Shown: positions 14,055-20,711 of the stretch, piece after piece
Numbering within the stretch: the stretch's first letter is position 1
How the letters are laid out: the number at the start of each line of letters is the position of its first letter
From: a virus
Strand: one strand, 5' to 3'
DNA length: 20,711 nt
Virus record (IMG/VR): IMGVR_UViG_3300021599_003039
Location: 1 to 20,711 of that record
The notes under the pieces: model-generated
The model's database searches: none
Seen by the model: the letters and a program-made list of their open reading frames with translations, nothing else
Told to the model about the DNA's origin: nothing
Made by a program: the position numbers and the translations under genes

Positions 14055-15270
14055 GCTCTCTACTATCGATTTCGCGCGGGGGGCGCTGTTCACTTTGTGG
14101 ATTGATTCCGATTTTCCCAAACTGCTAGGCGCAGAGCTCTATCGTCCTCACCCGACGTATGTTGCTGAGCTGGCGATTGAGCCTGTCGTGGTTCACGACT
14201 TCTCAAAGATGCCCGGCCAGACGGTGCAACTCGATCGCTATTCCTACTGGGGAGCTCCTGGTTCCAAGGAAAGCCGCGAGCGCACCCCTGATCAAACCAT
14301 CGGTACTGCGTCCTCCCGCAATATCACCAAGCAGAAGGTCTTGGTGACACTTAAAGAATACACAGGACCCGCAGATCCCTCCGAGCCCGATCAGCCCAGC
14401 ACCTTTAAGGTCAGCCGGGAAAACCTGATGACGGCCCAGCGCCTGCTCGTCGACTCTGGCAACCTTGGCGTCTTCCACCAGTCCATTGGTTCGCTGACTC
14501 TGCTGGACGACTATCGCCGCTGGCGCGATCGTGTGTTCATCAATGAACTCTACAAGTCCTATTCCCGCGGTAAGGCCAACAACGAGCAGGGCGGTTACTA
14601 CTTCCCTGGCGATCTCGATGAAGCCGGTCTTGCTGCTCCTGGCTATGACGTGTCCGTCGCTGGCGCACACGACAACGCCAAGTTCTCGGTGAAGAACGAT
14701 CTGCTGCGTGTCGTCAAAGACATGCGCGCTCGTAACACCCCCACCTTCCAGGACGGTTATTACCGTTGCCTGTGTGATCCTGAGTTCATGATGCACATGC
14801 GTCAGGACTCTGACTTCCGCGAAGTCGCCCGTTATCCCGGTAACGGCATGGTTAATCCCATGCAGCCTTTCCTGGCTCCCAATGCCAGCAACTACCTGGG
14901 AATGGGCCCTGCTTATGGTCAAGCAGGCTTCGTGGCTGGCGCTCCTTCGATGCCAACCGGCTTCCTGTTTGAAGGCGTGCGGTTCTTCGAAACCACCAAC
15001 ATGCCCGAGTACAGCTACAACGTAGCCATCAAAGGCGCCAAGGGCTTTACCGGAACCACCGCAAAATCCAGCAAGGCTGCTTGCGGTATGTTCTTCGGTC
15101 CTCAGGCTGTGGGTATAGGCGTCGGCGGCAACAATGCCCAAGTTTTGATCAACTCAAACGATGACTTTTCTCGTTTCGTGATCTTAATTTGGAGCCTCTT
15201 TGCTGGCTTCGAGGTTCTCAACTACGACTTCACCACCATCGCCCACAGCTTCGTCTATCAGAACGCCTGA
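14047..15270 (+). CDS. major capsid protein (probable HK97 fold)
   Basis: A 407-residue protein. Its length, position after portal, scaffold-like and lysozyme genes, and its content fit a major head protein. A segment MPGQTVQLDRYSYWG (56-70) resembles the GDTV-F strand common in coat proteins of the N4-gp56/P22 type. Next come mixed alpha/beta segments (KVSRENLMTAQRLLVDSGNL; YYRCLCDPEFMMHMRQDSDF) and a late strand pair (GFLFEGVRFFETTNMPEY). A C-terminal SRFVILIWSLFAGFEVLNYD closes the domain. Codons are visibly less GC-rich than those of the neighbours, as often seen in highly expressed capsid genes. The GTG start is the first start codon in the frame; TTG 14095 is the next. I see no clear promoter on this strand within 60 bases, so its message probably comes from further upstream or from an unrecognised site. 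Protein-family assignment is by layout, not by search. Confidence 0.82.
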   Translation: MAWLSTIDFARGALFTLWIDSDFPKLLGAELYRPHPTYVAELAIEPVVVHDFSKMPGQTVQLDRYSYWGAPGSKESRERTPDQTIGTASSRNITKQKVLVTLKEYTGPADPSEPDQPSTFKVSRENLMTAQRLLVDSGNLGVFHQSIGSLTLLDDYRRWRDRVFINELYKSYSRGKANNEQGGYYFPGDLDEAGLAAPGYDVSVAGAHDNAKFSVKNDLLRVVKDMRARNTPTFQDGYYRCLCDPEFMMHMRQDSDFREVARYPGNGMVNPMQPFLAPNASNYLGMGPAYGQAGFVAGAPSMPTGFLFEGVRFFETTNMPEYSYNVAIKGAKGFTGTTAKSSKAACGMFFGPQAVGIGVGGNNAQVLINSNDDFSRFVILIWSLFAGFEVLNYDFTTIAHSFVYQNA

Positions 15271-15309
15271 TTCGGAGGCCATCCCTAACCAACATCGAGG
15301 TTCCATCTA

Positions 15310-16068
15310 ATGGCTGAGACTTACAAGAAGATTTTCCCGGGCAACTGGGTAGAGCGCATCAGCGCCTACCCTCTGCCCAACGCTGACTTCAAAAAGAACA
15401 AGCGTCCCTCTGGCGATCCCCACGATCGTCAGCAGCAAGGCGTGCTCTATATGCCCGGCGCTATTGCCGTGCACAAGGTGGGCTACGTCCACATTGAGGG
15501 CGCCATTCCCGCCGGTACTGGCGTGGTCGGCTACGGCGTCACCATCCCCTCCCCTGATGCGCGCGGCGACGACAAGCCCCGCGCTGATGTCGCCGGCCTG
15601 ATTGTTCCCTCCGGCGCTTACATCTACCGCATCGGTCTGCGGGTGCCCCGGGTTGCTCTGCAGCCTGGCTCCTTCAGCTCCGGCGCCAAGGATCCCGCCA
15701 GTGGTGATCTCTCTGGCCTCATCGCCAACGCTGGCACCAAGCTCTGGCTGGAAGCCAAGGCTGGCGCCCCAACCGCTGCTCCTGCGGACTCTGGCACCGT
15801 CGCCGCTGCCGGCTCCCACACCGGTCCCCTCACCGTGGGTGGCACTGGTGAGTTTGCGGCCGACGAGTTCAGCAACTCCCTGCTGACTCCTGTGGCCACC
15901 ACCTCGGAGCAGGAGTTCAAGATCTATGCCGACAAGGGCGGCCTGGGCTCCACCTTCCTCGGTGGCGTCTATCTCGTCGCTGAGGTCTGCTACATCGTCG
16001 AAGACGCTGTGGCTGACTTGGAAAGTTTAGTGCTCCCGGGCGCGCGCTATTCAGGATACACGGGCTAA
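15310..16068 (+). CDS. probable capsid decoration or second head protein
   Basis: A 252-residue protein 39 bases after the capsid gene, with GAGG (15297-15300) before ATG 15310. It is rich in Gly, Ala, Pro and beta-forming residues (GAIPAGTGVVGYGVTIPSPD; GLIVPSGAYIYRIGLRVPRV), with a Gly/Ala/Thr linker around residues 150-180 and no membrane segment. This reads as a beta-sandwich protein made in large amounts. It shares the capsid transcript and is followed by the only clear terminator of the window, which closes the capsid operon. A cement or decoration protein on the head surface is the likely role, inferred from position and composition. No named family was recognised. Confidence 0.72.
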   Translation: MAETYKKIFPGNWVERISAYPLPNADFKKNKRPSGDPHDRQQQGVLYMPGAIAVHKVGYVHIEGAIPAGTGVVGYGVTIPSPDARGDDKPRADVAGLIVPSGAYIYRIGLRVPRVALQPGSFSSGAKDPASGDLSGLIANAGTKLWLEAKAGAPTAAPADSGTVAAAGSHTGPLTVGGTGEFAADEFSNSLLTPVATTSEQEFKIYADKGGLGSTFLGGVYLVAEVCYIVEDAVADLESLVLPGARYSGYTG

Positions 16069-16089
16069 TTAGCTCTTTTGAATCATATC

Positions 16090-16115
16090 AAGCCCGGCTA
16101 ACTACCGGGCTTTTT
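16090..16115 (+). terminator. intrinsic terminator after the capsid operon
   Basis: AAGCCCGG (16090-16097) pairs with CCGGGCTT (16105-16112) around a 7-base loop, CTAACTA, and runs into TTTTT (16111-16115) followed by ATTGTTT. It lies 22 bases after the stop of the decoration-like gene. The remaining gap up to 16204 shows no promoter element or gene. Confidence 0.92.
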
Positions 16116-16204
16116 ATTGTTTGAACGGCGGGCGACTGGTTCGCTCAAGGCGCGCTCGACGCTCCAGCCGGCCACCTTGATGCGGTGATGCAGCGTTGAT
16201 CGTC

Positions 16205-16561
16205 ATGGTCAAGGGGCCGGACGGAGTGCCCTACTACGCCTCGCTGGCGCAGCTGATGCCCTGCGACGACAAGGGCACGCCTGACTTTGATGCCCGCTAT
16301 GAGAAGCCGGAAGATCCCGAAGAGGCCATCCCCGCACCGGTGATCGACATCATCGAGACGCGGCTCAACATCAATACCGCCACCGCTGAGGAGATCGCCC
16401 GCCGGGTGCCGGGCCTTGGCTACCGCACCGCCAAGAAGCTCAAGAGCCTGCAGCTCACCCTGCCGGGCGAGGTGTTCCGCAACCTGGATCAGCTCAAGGT
16501 CAGCAGCACCCGGGTGAACTGGGACGAGATCTTCCGTCAGAACCAGATCTTCCTCGGTTAA
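16205..16561 (+). CDS. small helix-hairpin-helix (ComEA-like) protein
   Basis: A 118-residue protein starting at ATG 16205 (TTG 16196 is possible). After a short N-terminal part (VPYYASLAQLMPCDDKG) and an acidic linker, residues about 56-100 carry a helix-hairpin-helix of the ComEA type: LNINTATAEEIARRVPGLGY, then RTAKKLKSL, where the PGLGY turn is the hairpin that contacts the DNA backbone without sequence preference. A second partial motif (FRNLDQLKVSSTRV) follows, as in ComEA repeats. There is no signal peptide, unlike secreted ComEA. Between the capsid operon and a possible head-completion gene, it could be a DNA-contacting connector or head-filling protein. That role is a guess. The HhH reading is firm on motif grounds. 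Confidence 0.8.
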   Translation: MVKGPDGVPYYASLAQLMPCDDKGTPDFDARYEKPEDPEEAIPAPVIDIIETRLNINTATAEEIARRVPGLGYRTAKKLKSLQLTLPGEVFRNLDQLKVSSTRVNWDEIFRQNQIFLG

Positions 16562-16595
16562 GCGCTGGCTCGCTCGTCTTACACCCCATATCGAG

Positions 16596-16609
16596 GCCCC
16601 TTTGGGGGC
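16596..16609 (+). other. hairpin abutting a promoter element
   Basis: GCCCC-TTTG-GGGGC is a 5-base stem whose last C is the first base of the CATACCCTG copy at 16609. It may be the 3' end of the upstream message or act with the promoter. There is no T-run. Confidence 0.35.
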
Positions 16610-16628
16610 ATACCCTGCGATCAAGAGC
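16609..16628 (+). promoter_or_regulatory. CATACCCTC-type promoter element (copy 7)
   Basis: CATACCCTG at 16609-16617 (box TACCCT 16611-16616), then AGAGC at 16624-16628 after seven bases. The gene start is at 16639 (or GTG 16633). Confidence 0.6.
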
Positions 16629-16638
16629 TTGAGTGGCC

Positions 16639-17133
16639 ATGCGGCTGAATGATTACGACATCAGCCGCGCCGCCTTTCACTTGGGGATGAATGATGGCAG
16701 CCAGGTGCCTGCCGGTGACATGGCGCGCTTCGAGGAGTCCGTCAATCGCATTCCCGACAGCCACTGGTACGACCGCATCGTCAACCAGTTGGACCGCTGC
16801 GATCGCGCTTGGTATGCCAGCGAGGTGCTCAAGGATGTGAGCAGCACGGGTCAGCTGGCACCCAGCCGCACGCAGAACATCTTCGGAGATGCGAACAGGT
16901 CCATTGCGATCTCCGATCCGCTCAATGCCGATAGCCAGTACCGCGAGATCTACCTGCGGGAATGTGATCGCCTGGCCGAATCGCTGTTCGTCGCCAACTA
17001 CCGCCGCGAAGAGGTGAGGCGTTACGCCTTCGAGCGCAGTGGTGGTGACTTCATCCTCAGCTGCCCTGGCCCCGCAGACACCTCCCCCGGCACACGCATC
17101 CTCGAATTCACCGGTGGCCTGGGTTGGCGCTGA
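16639..17133 (+). CDS. possible head-completion or adaptor protein
   Basis: A 164-residue protein from ATG 16639; GTG 16633 would add two residues. It is mainly helical and charged (LNDYDISRAAFHLGMNDGSQ; SHWYDRIVNQLDRCDRAWYA; YREIYLRECDRLAESLFVAN) and ends with a short beta-like tail, TRILEFTGGLGWR. Small helical proteins of this size placed after the capsid genes are commonly head-tail adaptors binding below the portal. I found no decisive motif, so the role is inferred from position and fold character. It has its own promoter element and is followed by a weaker one at 17142. Confidence 0.65.
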   Translation: MRLNDYDISRAAFHLGMNDGSQVPAGDMARFEESVNRIPDSHWYDRIVNQLDRCDRAWYASEVLKDVSSTGQLAPSRTQNIFGDANRSIAISDPLNADSQYREIYLRECDRLAESLFVANYRREEVRRYAFERSGGDFILSCPGPADTSPGTRILEFTGGLGWR

Positions 17134-17141
17134 GTGCGCTC

Positions 17142-17160
17142 AATACTCTGCAGGCAGAAG
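17142..17160 (+). promoter_or_regulatory. weak copy of the CATACCCTC promoter element
   Basis: AATACTCTG at 17142-17150 (TACTCT 17144-17149), then AGAAG at 17156-17160 after six bases, then ATG 17171. It has the same layout as the stronger copies but one base differs in the box and one at the front. Confidence 0.4.
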
Positions 17161-17170
17161 TGGCTAGCTG

Positions 17171-18211
17171 ATGGCACGGCGCGTTTTCATTGACGGGCAG
17201 TGGGTGGATGCACCAGATGCACCCATTCTCCCCCCTGCACCGCAGCAGGTGGCCACGGGCTCGCCGCCGCCCTCGGTGCCGCAACCCGCTGGTGTGGCCA
17301 GCCTGGAGAACGCCAGTGCAGTGATCAGGGACATGAGCGGCAGCTTTGGAACGACACCGCGCATTGCGCAGGATGCGCCGGTCGTGAGAGACCAGAGCGG
17401 CCTAAGCATTGGTGGCAGCCCGCTGGCCGCGTCCGCTGGTGCCGGTGGTGCTGGCACCTGGCGATCACCCGAGGATCTGCATCTGGCTCGGCGCCGTGCC
17501 TTCCTTGATGGCAAGGATTCGATGGCCGGCCTGAAGGCGGTGCGCGGTCTGCTGGCTGAGGAAGTCGCCAACCGCGGCGGCGACGTCAGTGCCGGTGGCT
17601 CCATCCCCTCGGTGTCATTCCTTGAAGGGCAGCTGGCCAAGCTCGGTCCCTACAGAGGGATCAAGACGAATGAGAAGGGCGAGTGGACGGTGAGCAACGA
17701 CAAGGCCGGCGAAGACGCCACGCTGGCCGCAATGGCGTTTGATCCGCAGCAGCCCACAGCCGCGGGCAGTGGGCTGACTCCCGGGCAAATGGCTGGCGTC
17801 GGCCTTGATCCCGCCACGCCGCAGCTGGCGCCGTCGGGCAACTTGCCCCAGGCGGCCGTCAATGAATGGATGCAGACAGCGCTGCGCGGCAAGGTGAGCG
17901 CCGGCCAGCAGCCCCTCGATCAAGTGGCGACTTGGCAGGTCACGCCGCAGCCGATTCCCGGTCTGCGTCAGGATCCCGGCCGTGAGGCCGCCCTGGCTGC
18001 CTTTGCGGCACGCCGTGAGGCCGCACCCACCAGCCCGGGCGAAGCCCTGTTGGCTGTCGGCGCCGGCAATGCCTATGGCACTCGCGCTGGTCAGTTCAAG
18101 CCCGGCAACACGATGAACCTGGGTTTCTTTGATCCCAGGCAGCTGAAGCCGCTGAACAGCGACGGCCATTACAGCGGCTACAACCCCGGCAACTTCCAGG
18201 CGCTGTTCTGA
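17171..18211 (+). CDS. unrecognised Pro/Gly/Ala-rich virion-like protein
   Basis: A 346-residue protein. It opens with MARRVFIDGQWVDAPDAPIL, a short beta-like start, then a disordered Pro/Gly/Ser stretch to about residue 90, helical segments (RRRAFLDGKDSMAGLKAVRG; LLAEEVANRGG) and further Pro/Gln-rich linkers. It ends with an aromatic/Gly tail (NLGFFDPRQLKPLNSDGHYS...ALF). I do not recognise a family. The final TGA overlaps the next ATG (TGATG, 18209-18213). The composition matches other structural proteins here. A tail or internal virion role is inferred only. Confidence 0.72.
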   Translation: MARRVFIDGQWVDAPDAPILPPAPQQVATGSPPPSVPQPAGVASLENASAVIRDMSGSFGTTPRIAQDAPVVRDQSGLSIGGSPLAASAGAGGAGTWRSPEDLHLARRRAFLDGKDSMAGLKAVRGLLAEEVANRGGDVSAGGSIPSVSFLEGQLAKLGPYRGIKTNEKGEWTVSNDKAGEDATLAAMAFDPQQPTAAGSGLTPGQMAGVGLDPATPQLAPSGNLPQAAVNEWMQTALRGKVSAGQQPLDQVATWQVTPQPIPGLRQDPGREAALAAFAARREAAPTSPGEALLAVGAGNAYGTRAGQFKPGNTMNLGFFDPRQLKPLNSDGHYSGYNPGNFQALF

Positions 18212-18873
18212 TGGATCCCCTTAAGAAAGCCACCCGGCCGGCCACTGATTACATGGGCCGCGGCAGCGATCCAGGCAACGTGCCGGTGGCGCGGGGTCAA
18301 AAGCTGGCGCAGCAGTTCTATACCCAGCCTGGAGCGCGGGTGCCGAACAACACGATGGTCGGCAACCAGATCCAACAGGAGCTGGCGGCATCGGATAACG
18401 CCCGCATCAGCAGCAATCTTTACGGCGACTGGCGGGCGCAGAACCTGCCGGGCACGGGCGTGAACTACGGCATGCAGGCCCCCGCCTGGGGTGCTGGTCG
18501 GGCGATGGCGCCGCAGGGAATGCCTGAAACCGAGGGGCTGGGTGATTTGCGTTGGGCCGGACAGGTCAATGGCGCTGGCGGCCCGTTGATGGGTCCGCCA
18601 AATGAGTGGGTTGCCAACCCAGGGCTGGCGAAAGAAACCGCGCGCTATCCAGACACCGGTCAGCCAATGGGCCTGCCGCTGCCGGCTTCACCGCCGATGG
18701 GACTGGAGGATCTCGCCAGCTCTCAGAGCCTGATGCCGGCTGCGCCGGACATGATGTTTGCCTCGCGCGTTGAGGGGCACCCGGCCGAAGCAGCGCTGCC
18801 CGCTGCTGGCTTTGGCGCTACACCCACCCAGGGCGGCATGCCGCCTGCAATGCCACAACCTAAGGAGGCCTGA
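18211..18873 (+). CDS. unrecognised Pro/Gly/Met-rich protein
   Basis: A 220-residue protein starting at the ATG that overlaps the previous stop. It has few predicted helices after about residue 75 and many Pro, Gly, Met and Asn residues (NYGMQAPAWGAGRAMAPQG; PMGLPLPASPPMGLEDLASS), so it is probably extended or disordered, like virion linkers or minor tail proteins. The ribosome site of the next gene (AAGGAGG) lies in its last codons. The function is unknown. Confidence 0.7.
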   Translation: MDPLKKATRPATDYMGRGSDPGNVPVARGQKLAQQFYTQPGARVPNNTMVGNQIQQELAASDNARISSNLYGDWRAQNLPGTGVNYGMQAPAWGAGRAMAPQGMPETEGLGDLRWAGQVNGAGGPLMGPPNEWVANPGLAKETARYPDTGQPMGLPLPASPPMGLEDLASSQSLMPAAPDMMFASRVEGHPAEAALPAAGFGATPTQGGMPPAMPQPKEA

Positions 18874-18877
18874 TCTC

Positions 18878-19954
18878 GTGAACAAGAAGAGCAAGGCCAA
18901 TCCCGCCACGAACCAAGCAGACAAGCAGCGGATGGCAGGCGAGGTTTGGCGGGAGTATGACGCCAGCAGCCAGGGCGGTGCTGGTTTTGATGGCAAGGAT
19001 CTCAAGCAGCTGGTGAAGGATGGCTGGAGTTACAACAACATCTACAAAGCAGCAGCCGCGGCGGGTCATGTCAACGCCAATGCGGATCGTCAGCTGAAGT
19101 TACTTGGCACCAAAGAAAGCAAGTATTCACCGCTGAAGAAAGACGGTTTCCGCGTGCCCGGGGACGTGTTCTATGGCGCGGTTGATATGTTCGGCGAGGG
19201 CGCCAATGACTCTGAATCATTACGCAATCGCGTGCGCTTCCTCGGTGGTGATCCCAACAAGGCCAAGAACTGGATTACAGCCAACAGCGACAAGGACAAA
19301 GCAAGCGCCCAGGCGTCGTCGTATTACGGCTCACTGGGTAATGACGATGGCTTGAGTTGGCATCGCCCCAACACGCGCTGGTCTGACGAAAAAGGCAAGC
19401 AGCAGGATGTCTACACCTGGGGCGGCCTGGACGGCGAGGGTCGCGCGCTGGCCTTGAACGGGATCTCGATCAAGGGAGATGACTCCAAGTTCAACCGCCA
19501 AAACCGCGGCACCAGCTGGACGCTGCCTCAGGATGTGGTGCTTGATCGCCGCAGGGGTGATGTCGAGACCGCGCTGGCAACGATCAATGCTGAGAAGCCT
19601 GCAACACCGGCCGATGGCGCTGGCGGCTTGACGCCAGAGCAGCCCAAGACGGTGCCGACGTTCAACTTGAATGATTGGACGACATCGTCGCCCTCGGTGT
19701 CCAACGAGACGGCGGTGACCAATGAATCCACGAGCAGTGGTTCCAGTGATAACTACAAGGTGATCGCGCCGAAGCCGGTCACGCCCGACATCGGCGACGA
19801 TTCCTTCTACATCGGCGGCTTTGAGAGCAAGATCAACAAGCTCTACGACAGGCCAATGGACTGGACTGGTGATGTGTGGGATCAGGGTGAGTCGAACCGC
19901 TTTGCCTCGTCGTCGCGCTTCCGCGAGGACCTGCGCGATCGCACCGGCTTCTGA
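18878..19954 (+). CDS. unrecognised virion-region protein with Ser/Thr-rich linker
   Basis: A 358-residue protein starting at GTG 18878 after a strong ribosome site, AAGGAGG (18862-18868). The longer open frame from 18758 is a shadow over the previous gene. The N-terminus is basic (MNKKSKANPATNQADKQRMA), followed by a compact part rich in Asp, Lys and Tyr (VKDGWSYNNIYKAAAAAG; KYSPLKKDGFRVPGDVFYG) to about residue 235. A Thr/Ser/Pro linker (about 245-305) leads to an acidic-aromatic end (DDSFYIGGFESKINKLYDRP) closing in RDRTGF. It is more hydrophilic and Lys-rich than its neighbours. I recognise no family. It could be an internal or tail-associated protein. Confidence 0.72.
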   Translation: MNKKSKANPATNQADKQRMAGEVWREYDASSQGGAGFDGKDLKQLVKDGWSYNNIYKAAAAAGHVNANADRQLKLLGTKESKYSPLKKDGFRVPGDVFYGAVDMFGEGANDSESLRNRVRFLGGDPNKAKNWITANSDKDKASAQASSYYGSLGNDDGLSWHRPNTRWSDEKGKQQDVYTWGGLDGEGRALALNGISIKGDDSKFNRQNRGTSWTLPQDVVLDRRRGDVETALATINAEKPATPADGAGGLTPEQPKTVPTFNLNDWTTSSPSVSNETAVTNESTSSGSSDNYKVIAPKPVTPDIGDDSFYIGGFESKINKLYDRPMDWTGDVWDQGESNRFASSSRFREDLRDRTGF

Positions 19955-19977
19955 GCACTGCCGTGAAGGTTGGGCGC

Positions 19978-19986
19978 CATACCCTC
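19978..19986 (+). promoter_or_regulatory. CATACCCTC promoter element (copy 8)
   Basis: CATACCCTC with box TACCCT at 19980-19985, 22 bases before ATG 20009. An AGAGC block is not clear; ACGAG follows after nine bases. CCTCG (19983-19987) could also pair with CGAGG (19996-20000) in the leader. Confidence 0.55.
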
Positions 19987-20008
19987 GGGAAATCACGAGG
20001 CTGAGCGC

Positions 20009-20524
20009 ATGGCAGCGAGCTCCACGAACAAGCAGCCCCTGCTGATTGATCGCCCGCTGATGGTGGTCACCAAGCTGGATAACACCACCTCGCCAAGCGG
20101 TGCGGTGGATCCAGGCACGGGTAGCAACGGCGTGTTGCTGGTGGATTGCACCAGTGGTGACGGTGCGGTGATCGATTCGATCTGGTTGATCCAGCGCGTG
20201 GCTTCCAACCAGGGCGCGGTGAACCTCTACATCTCCAGCAGCGCCCACAGCCTGGGGGTGACAGCCACGGGCGGCGCGGCCAATGCGCACTTCCTGGGGC
20301 GGCTGGCGTTTACCGGGGCCGTGGCGGTGGGCGAGACCACTGAGTTCAAGCTGCCGAAGATCCTGGCGCCCGTGCCCCATGCCGGCTCGAATGACGCCGG
20401 CGGCAATCCGCCCCAGTACCGGGCCCTGTATCTACAGAAGGGTCAGGCGCTGTGGGCTGCAGTGGAGAGCACCACAGCAGTGGCTGGAGCGCCCAACATC
20501 GCCTGCCAGGGCGGCTACTTCTGA
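20009..20524 (+). CDS. small beta-rich virion protein
   Basis: A 171-residue protein starting at ATG 20009; the longer frame from 19970 would begin before the promoter element. It is almost all beta-forming and small residues: LLIDRPLMVVTKLDNTTSP, IDSIWLIQRVASNQGAVNLY, then FLGRLAFTGAVAVGETTEFK, YRALYLQKGQALWAAVES and a closing ACQGGYF. The alternating strands, with a late pattern of Leu-x-x-x-G-x-x-L followed by a QGG end, resemble a group of small phage surface beta-sandwich proteins found near fibre or tail genes. I cannot name the family. A tail or capsid surface role is probable. Confidence 0.72.
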   Translation: MAASSTNKQPLLIDRPLMVVTKLDNTTSPSGAVDPGTGSNGVLLVDCTSGDGAVIDSIWLIQRVASNQGAVNLYISSSAHSLGVTATGGAANAHFLGRLAFTGAVAVGETTEFKLPKILAPVPHAGSNDAGGNPPQYRALYLQKGQALWAAVESTTAVAGAPNIACQGGYF

Positions 20525-20539
20525 GTCGTGCTGAATTCG

Positions 20540-20711
20540 ATGTCACAGGCGCCGCAGTCGCTGCTGCGCTATGAGCTGTATCGCGGCAGCAAGCTGGCCG
20601 TGCGGCGCTCGGGGTTGCACCGCTGGGGCGTGTTCGCGCTGGAGGCGATCCAGCGTTACGAGTTACTGGAGGAAGCGCCCTACTTCGCTGTGGCGAAAGA
20701 AGAGCTAGCGG
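20540..20711 (+). CDS. SET-domain protein (N-terminal part, cut by window end)
   Basis: The frame is open from GTG 20528 / ATG 20540 to the end of the window; 57 residues are visible from the ATG. The segment LAVRRSGLHRWGVFALEAIQ, then RYELLEEAPYFAV, matches the start of SET domains, where a Ser-x-x-x-G-x-GVFA turn and a following I-x-x-GE-hIEE-P strand begin the S-adenosylmethionine-binding fold of protein-lysine methyltransferases. Here the usual G-x-G turn reads H-R-W-G. The catalytic Tyr and NHxxxPN motif lie beyond the window, so activity cannot be judged. It begins 15 bases after the beta-rich gene and probably shares its promoter element. A virus-coded protein methylase, virion-carried or acting on host or virion proteins, is possible. 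Confidence 0.7.
   Translation, partial: MSQAPQSLLRYELYRGSKLAVRRSGLHRWGVFALEAIQRYELLEEAPYFAVAKEELA

Noticed and set aside
14203-15141. Minus-strand open frame (312 codons) opposite the capsid gene
   Set aside because: Fully inside the capsid gene; no ribosome site or motif.
686-19942. Cyanobacterial HIP1 octamer GCGATCGC (686, 16799, 19935)
   Set aside because: Three copies are only slightly above chance for this composition and far below densities in HIP1-rich cyanobacteria, so they do not identify the host.
1-20711. tRNA genes, CRISPR arrays, insertion sequences, integrase or attachment sites
   Set aside because: None seen on reading either strand; no regularly spaced repeats, transposase motifs or cloverleaf-like segments were recognised.

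Overview
This window looks like the virion-structure and packaging module of a GC-rich (roughly 62% by eye) tailed double-stranded DNA phage or a closely related provirus. The basis is an ordered set of small terminase, large terminase, portal, scaffold-like protein, major capsid protein and probable decoration protein, surrounded by Gly/Ala/Gln-rich proteins typical of virion interiors. I see no sheath, tape-measure or chaperone-frameshift pair. A short, podovirus-like particle with several internal or ejected proteins therefore fits best, but this is inference. The host cannot be read from the sequence. A GC-rich cyanobacterium of the Synechococcus/Cyanobium type is only a weak guess, because the cyanobacterial HIP1 octamer is present just three times.

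Layout: 3-4875 holds six small to medium proteins, most with Gly-zipper or coiled-coil segments, one carrying a C-terminal S74 self-cleaving chaperone domain. TerS (4875-5308, frame-shifted), TerL (5447-6994), portal (7051-9330) and a scaffold-like protein (8828-9952, overlapping the portal frame for about 500 bases) follow. Positions 9956-12378 hold four unrecognised proteins. A lambda-R-type (GH104) muralytic enzyme with a long C-terminal extension is at 12378-13166. The only minus-strand gene, 13108-13983, is a LAGLIDADG-like protein that seems to lack both catalytic acids. Then come the major capsid protein (14047-15270), a probable decoration protein (15310-16068), a clear intrinsic terminator (16090-16115), a helix-hairpin-helix protein, a possible head-completion protein, several unrecognised virion-like proteins, and the start of a SET-domain protein cut by the window end.

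Regulation: a repeated element, CATACCCTC or close to it, lies 15-30 bases before the start codons of genes at 1822, 3760, 7051, 12094, 16639 and 20009, before the minus-strand gene, and about 107 bases before TerL. Weaker copies precede the genes at 529 and 17171. TACCCT fits a -10 box (TAnnnT), and in five strong copies and one weak copy a purine-rich AGAGC/GAAC block follows after 6-7 bases, where transcription would begin. I read it as the shared late promoter of this phage. Within operons, genes are tightly packed, often with TGATG stop/start overlaps (1248, 4875, 12378, 18211).

There is no gene-free stretch over 300 bases. The largest gap (16069-16204) holds the terminator.
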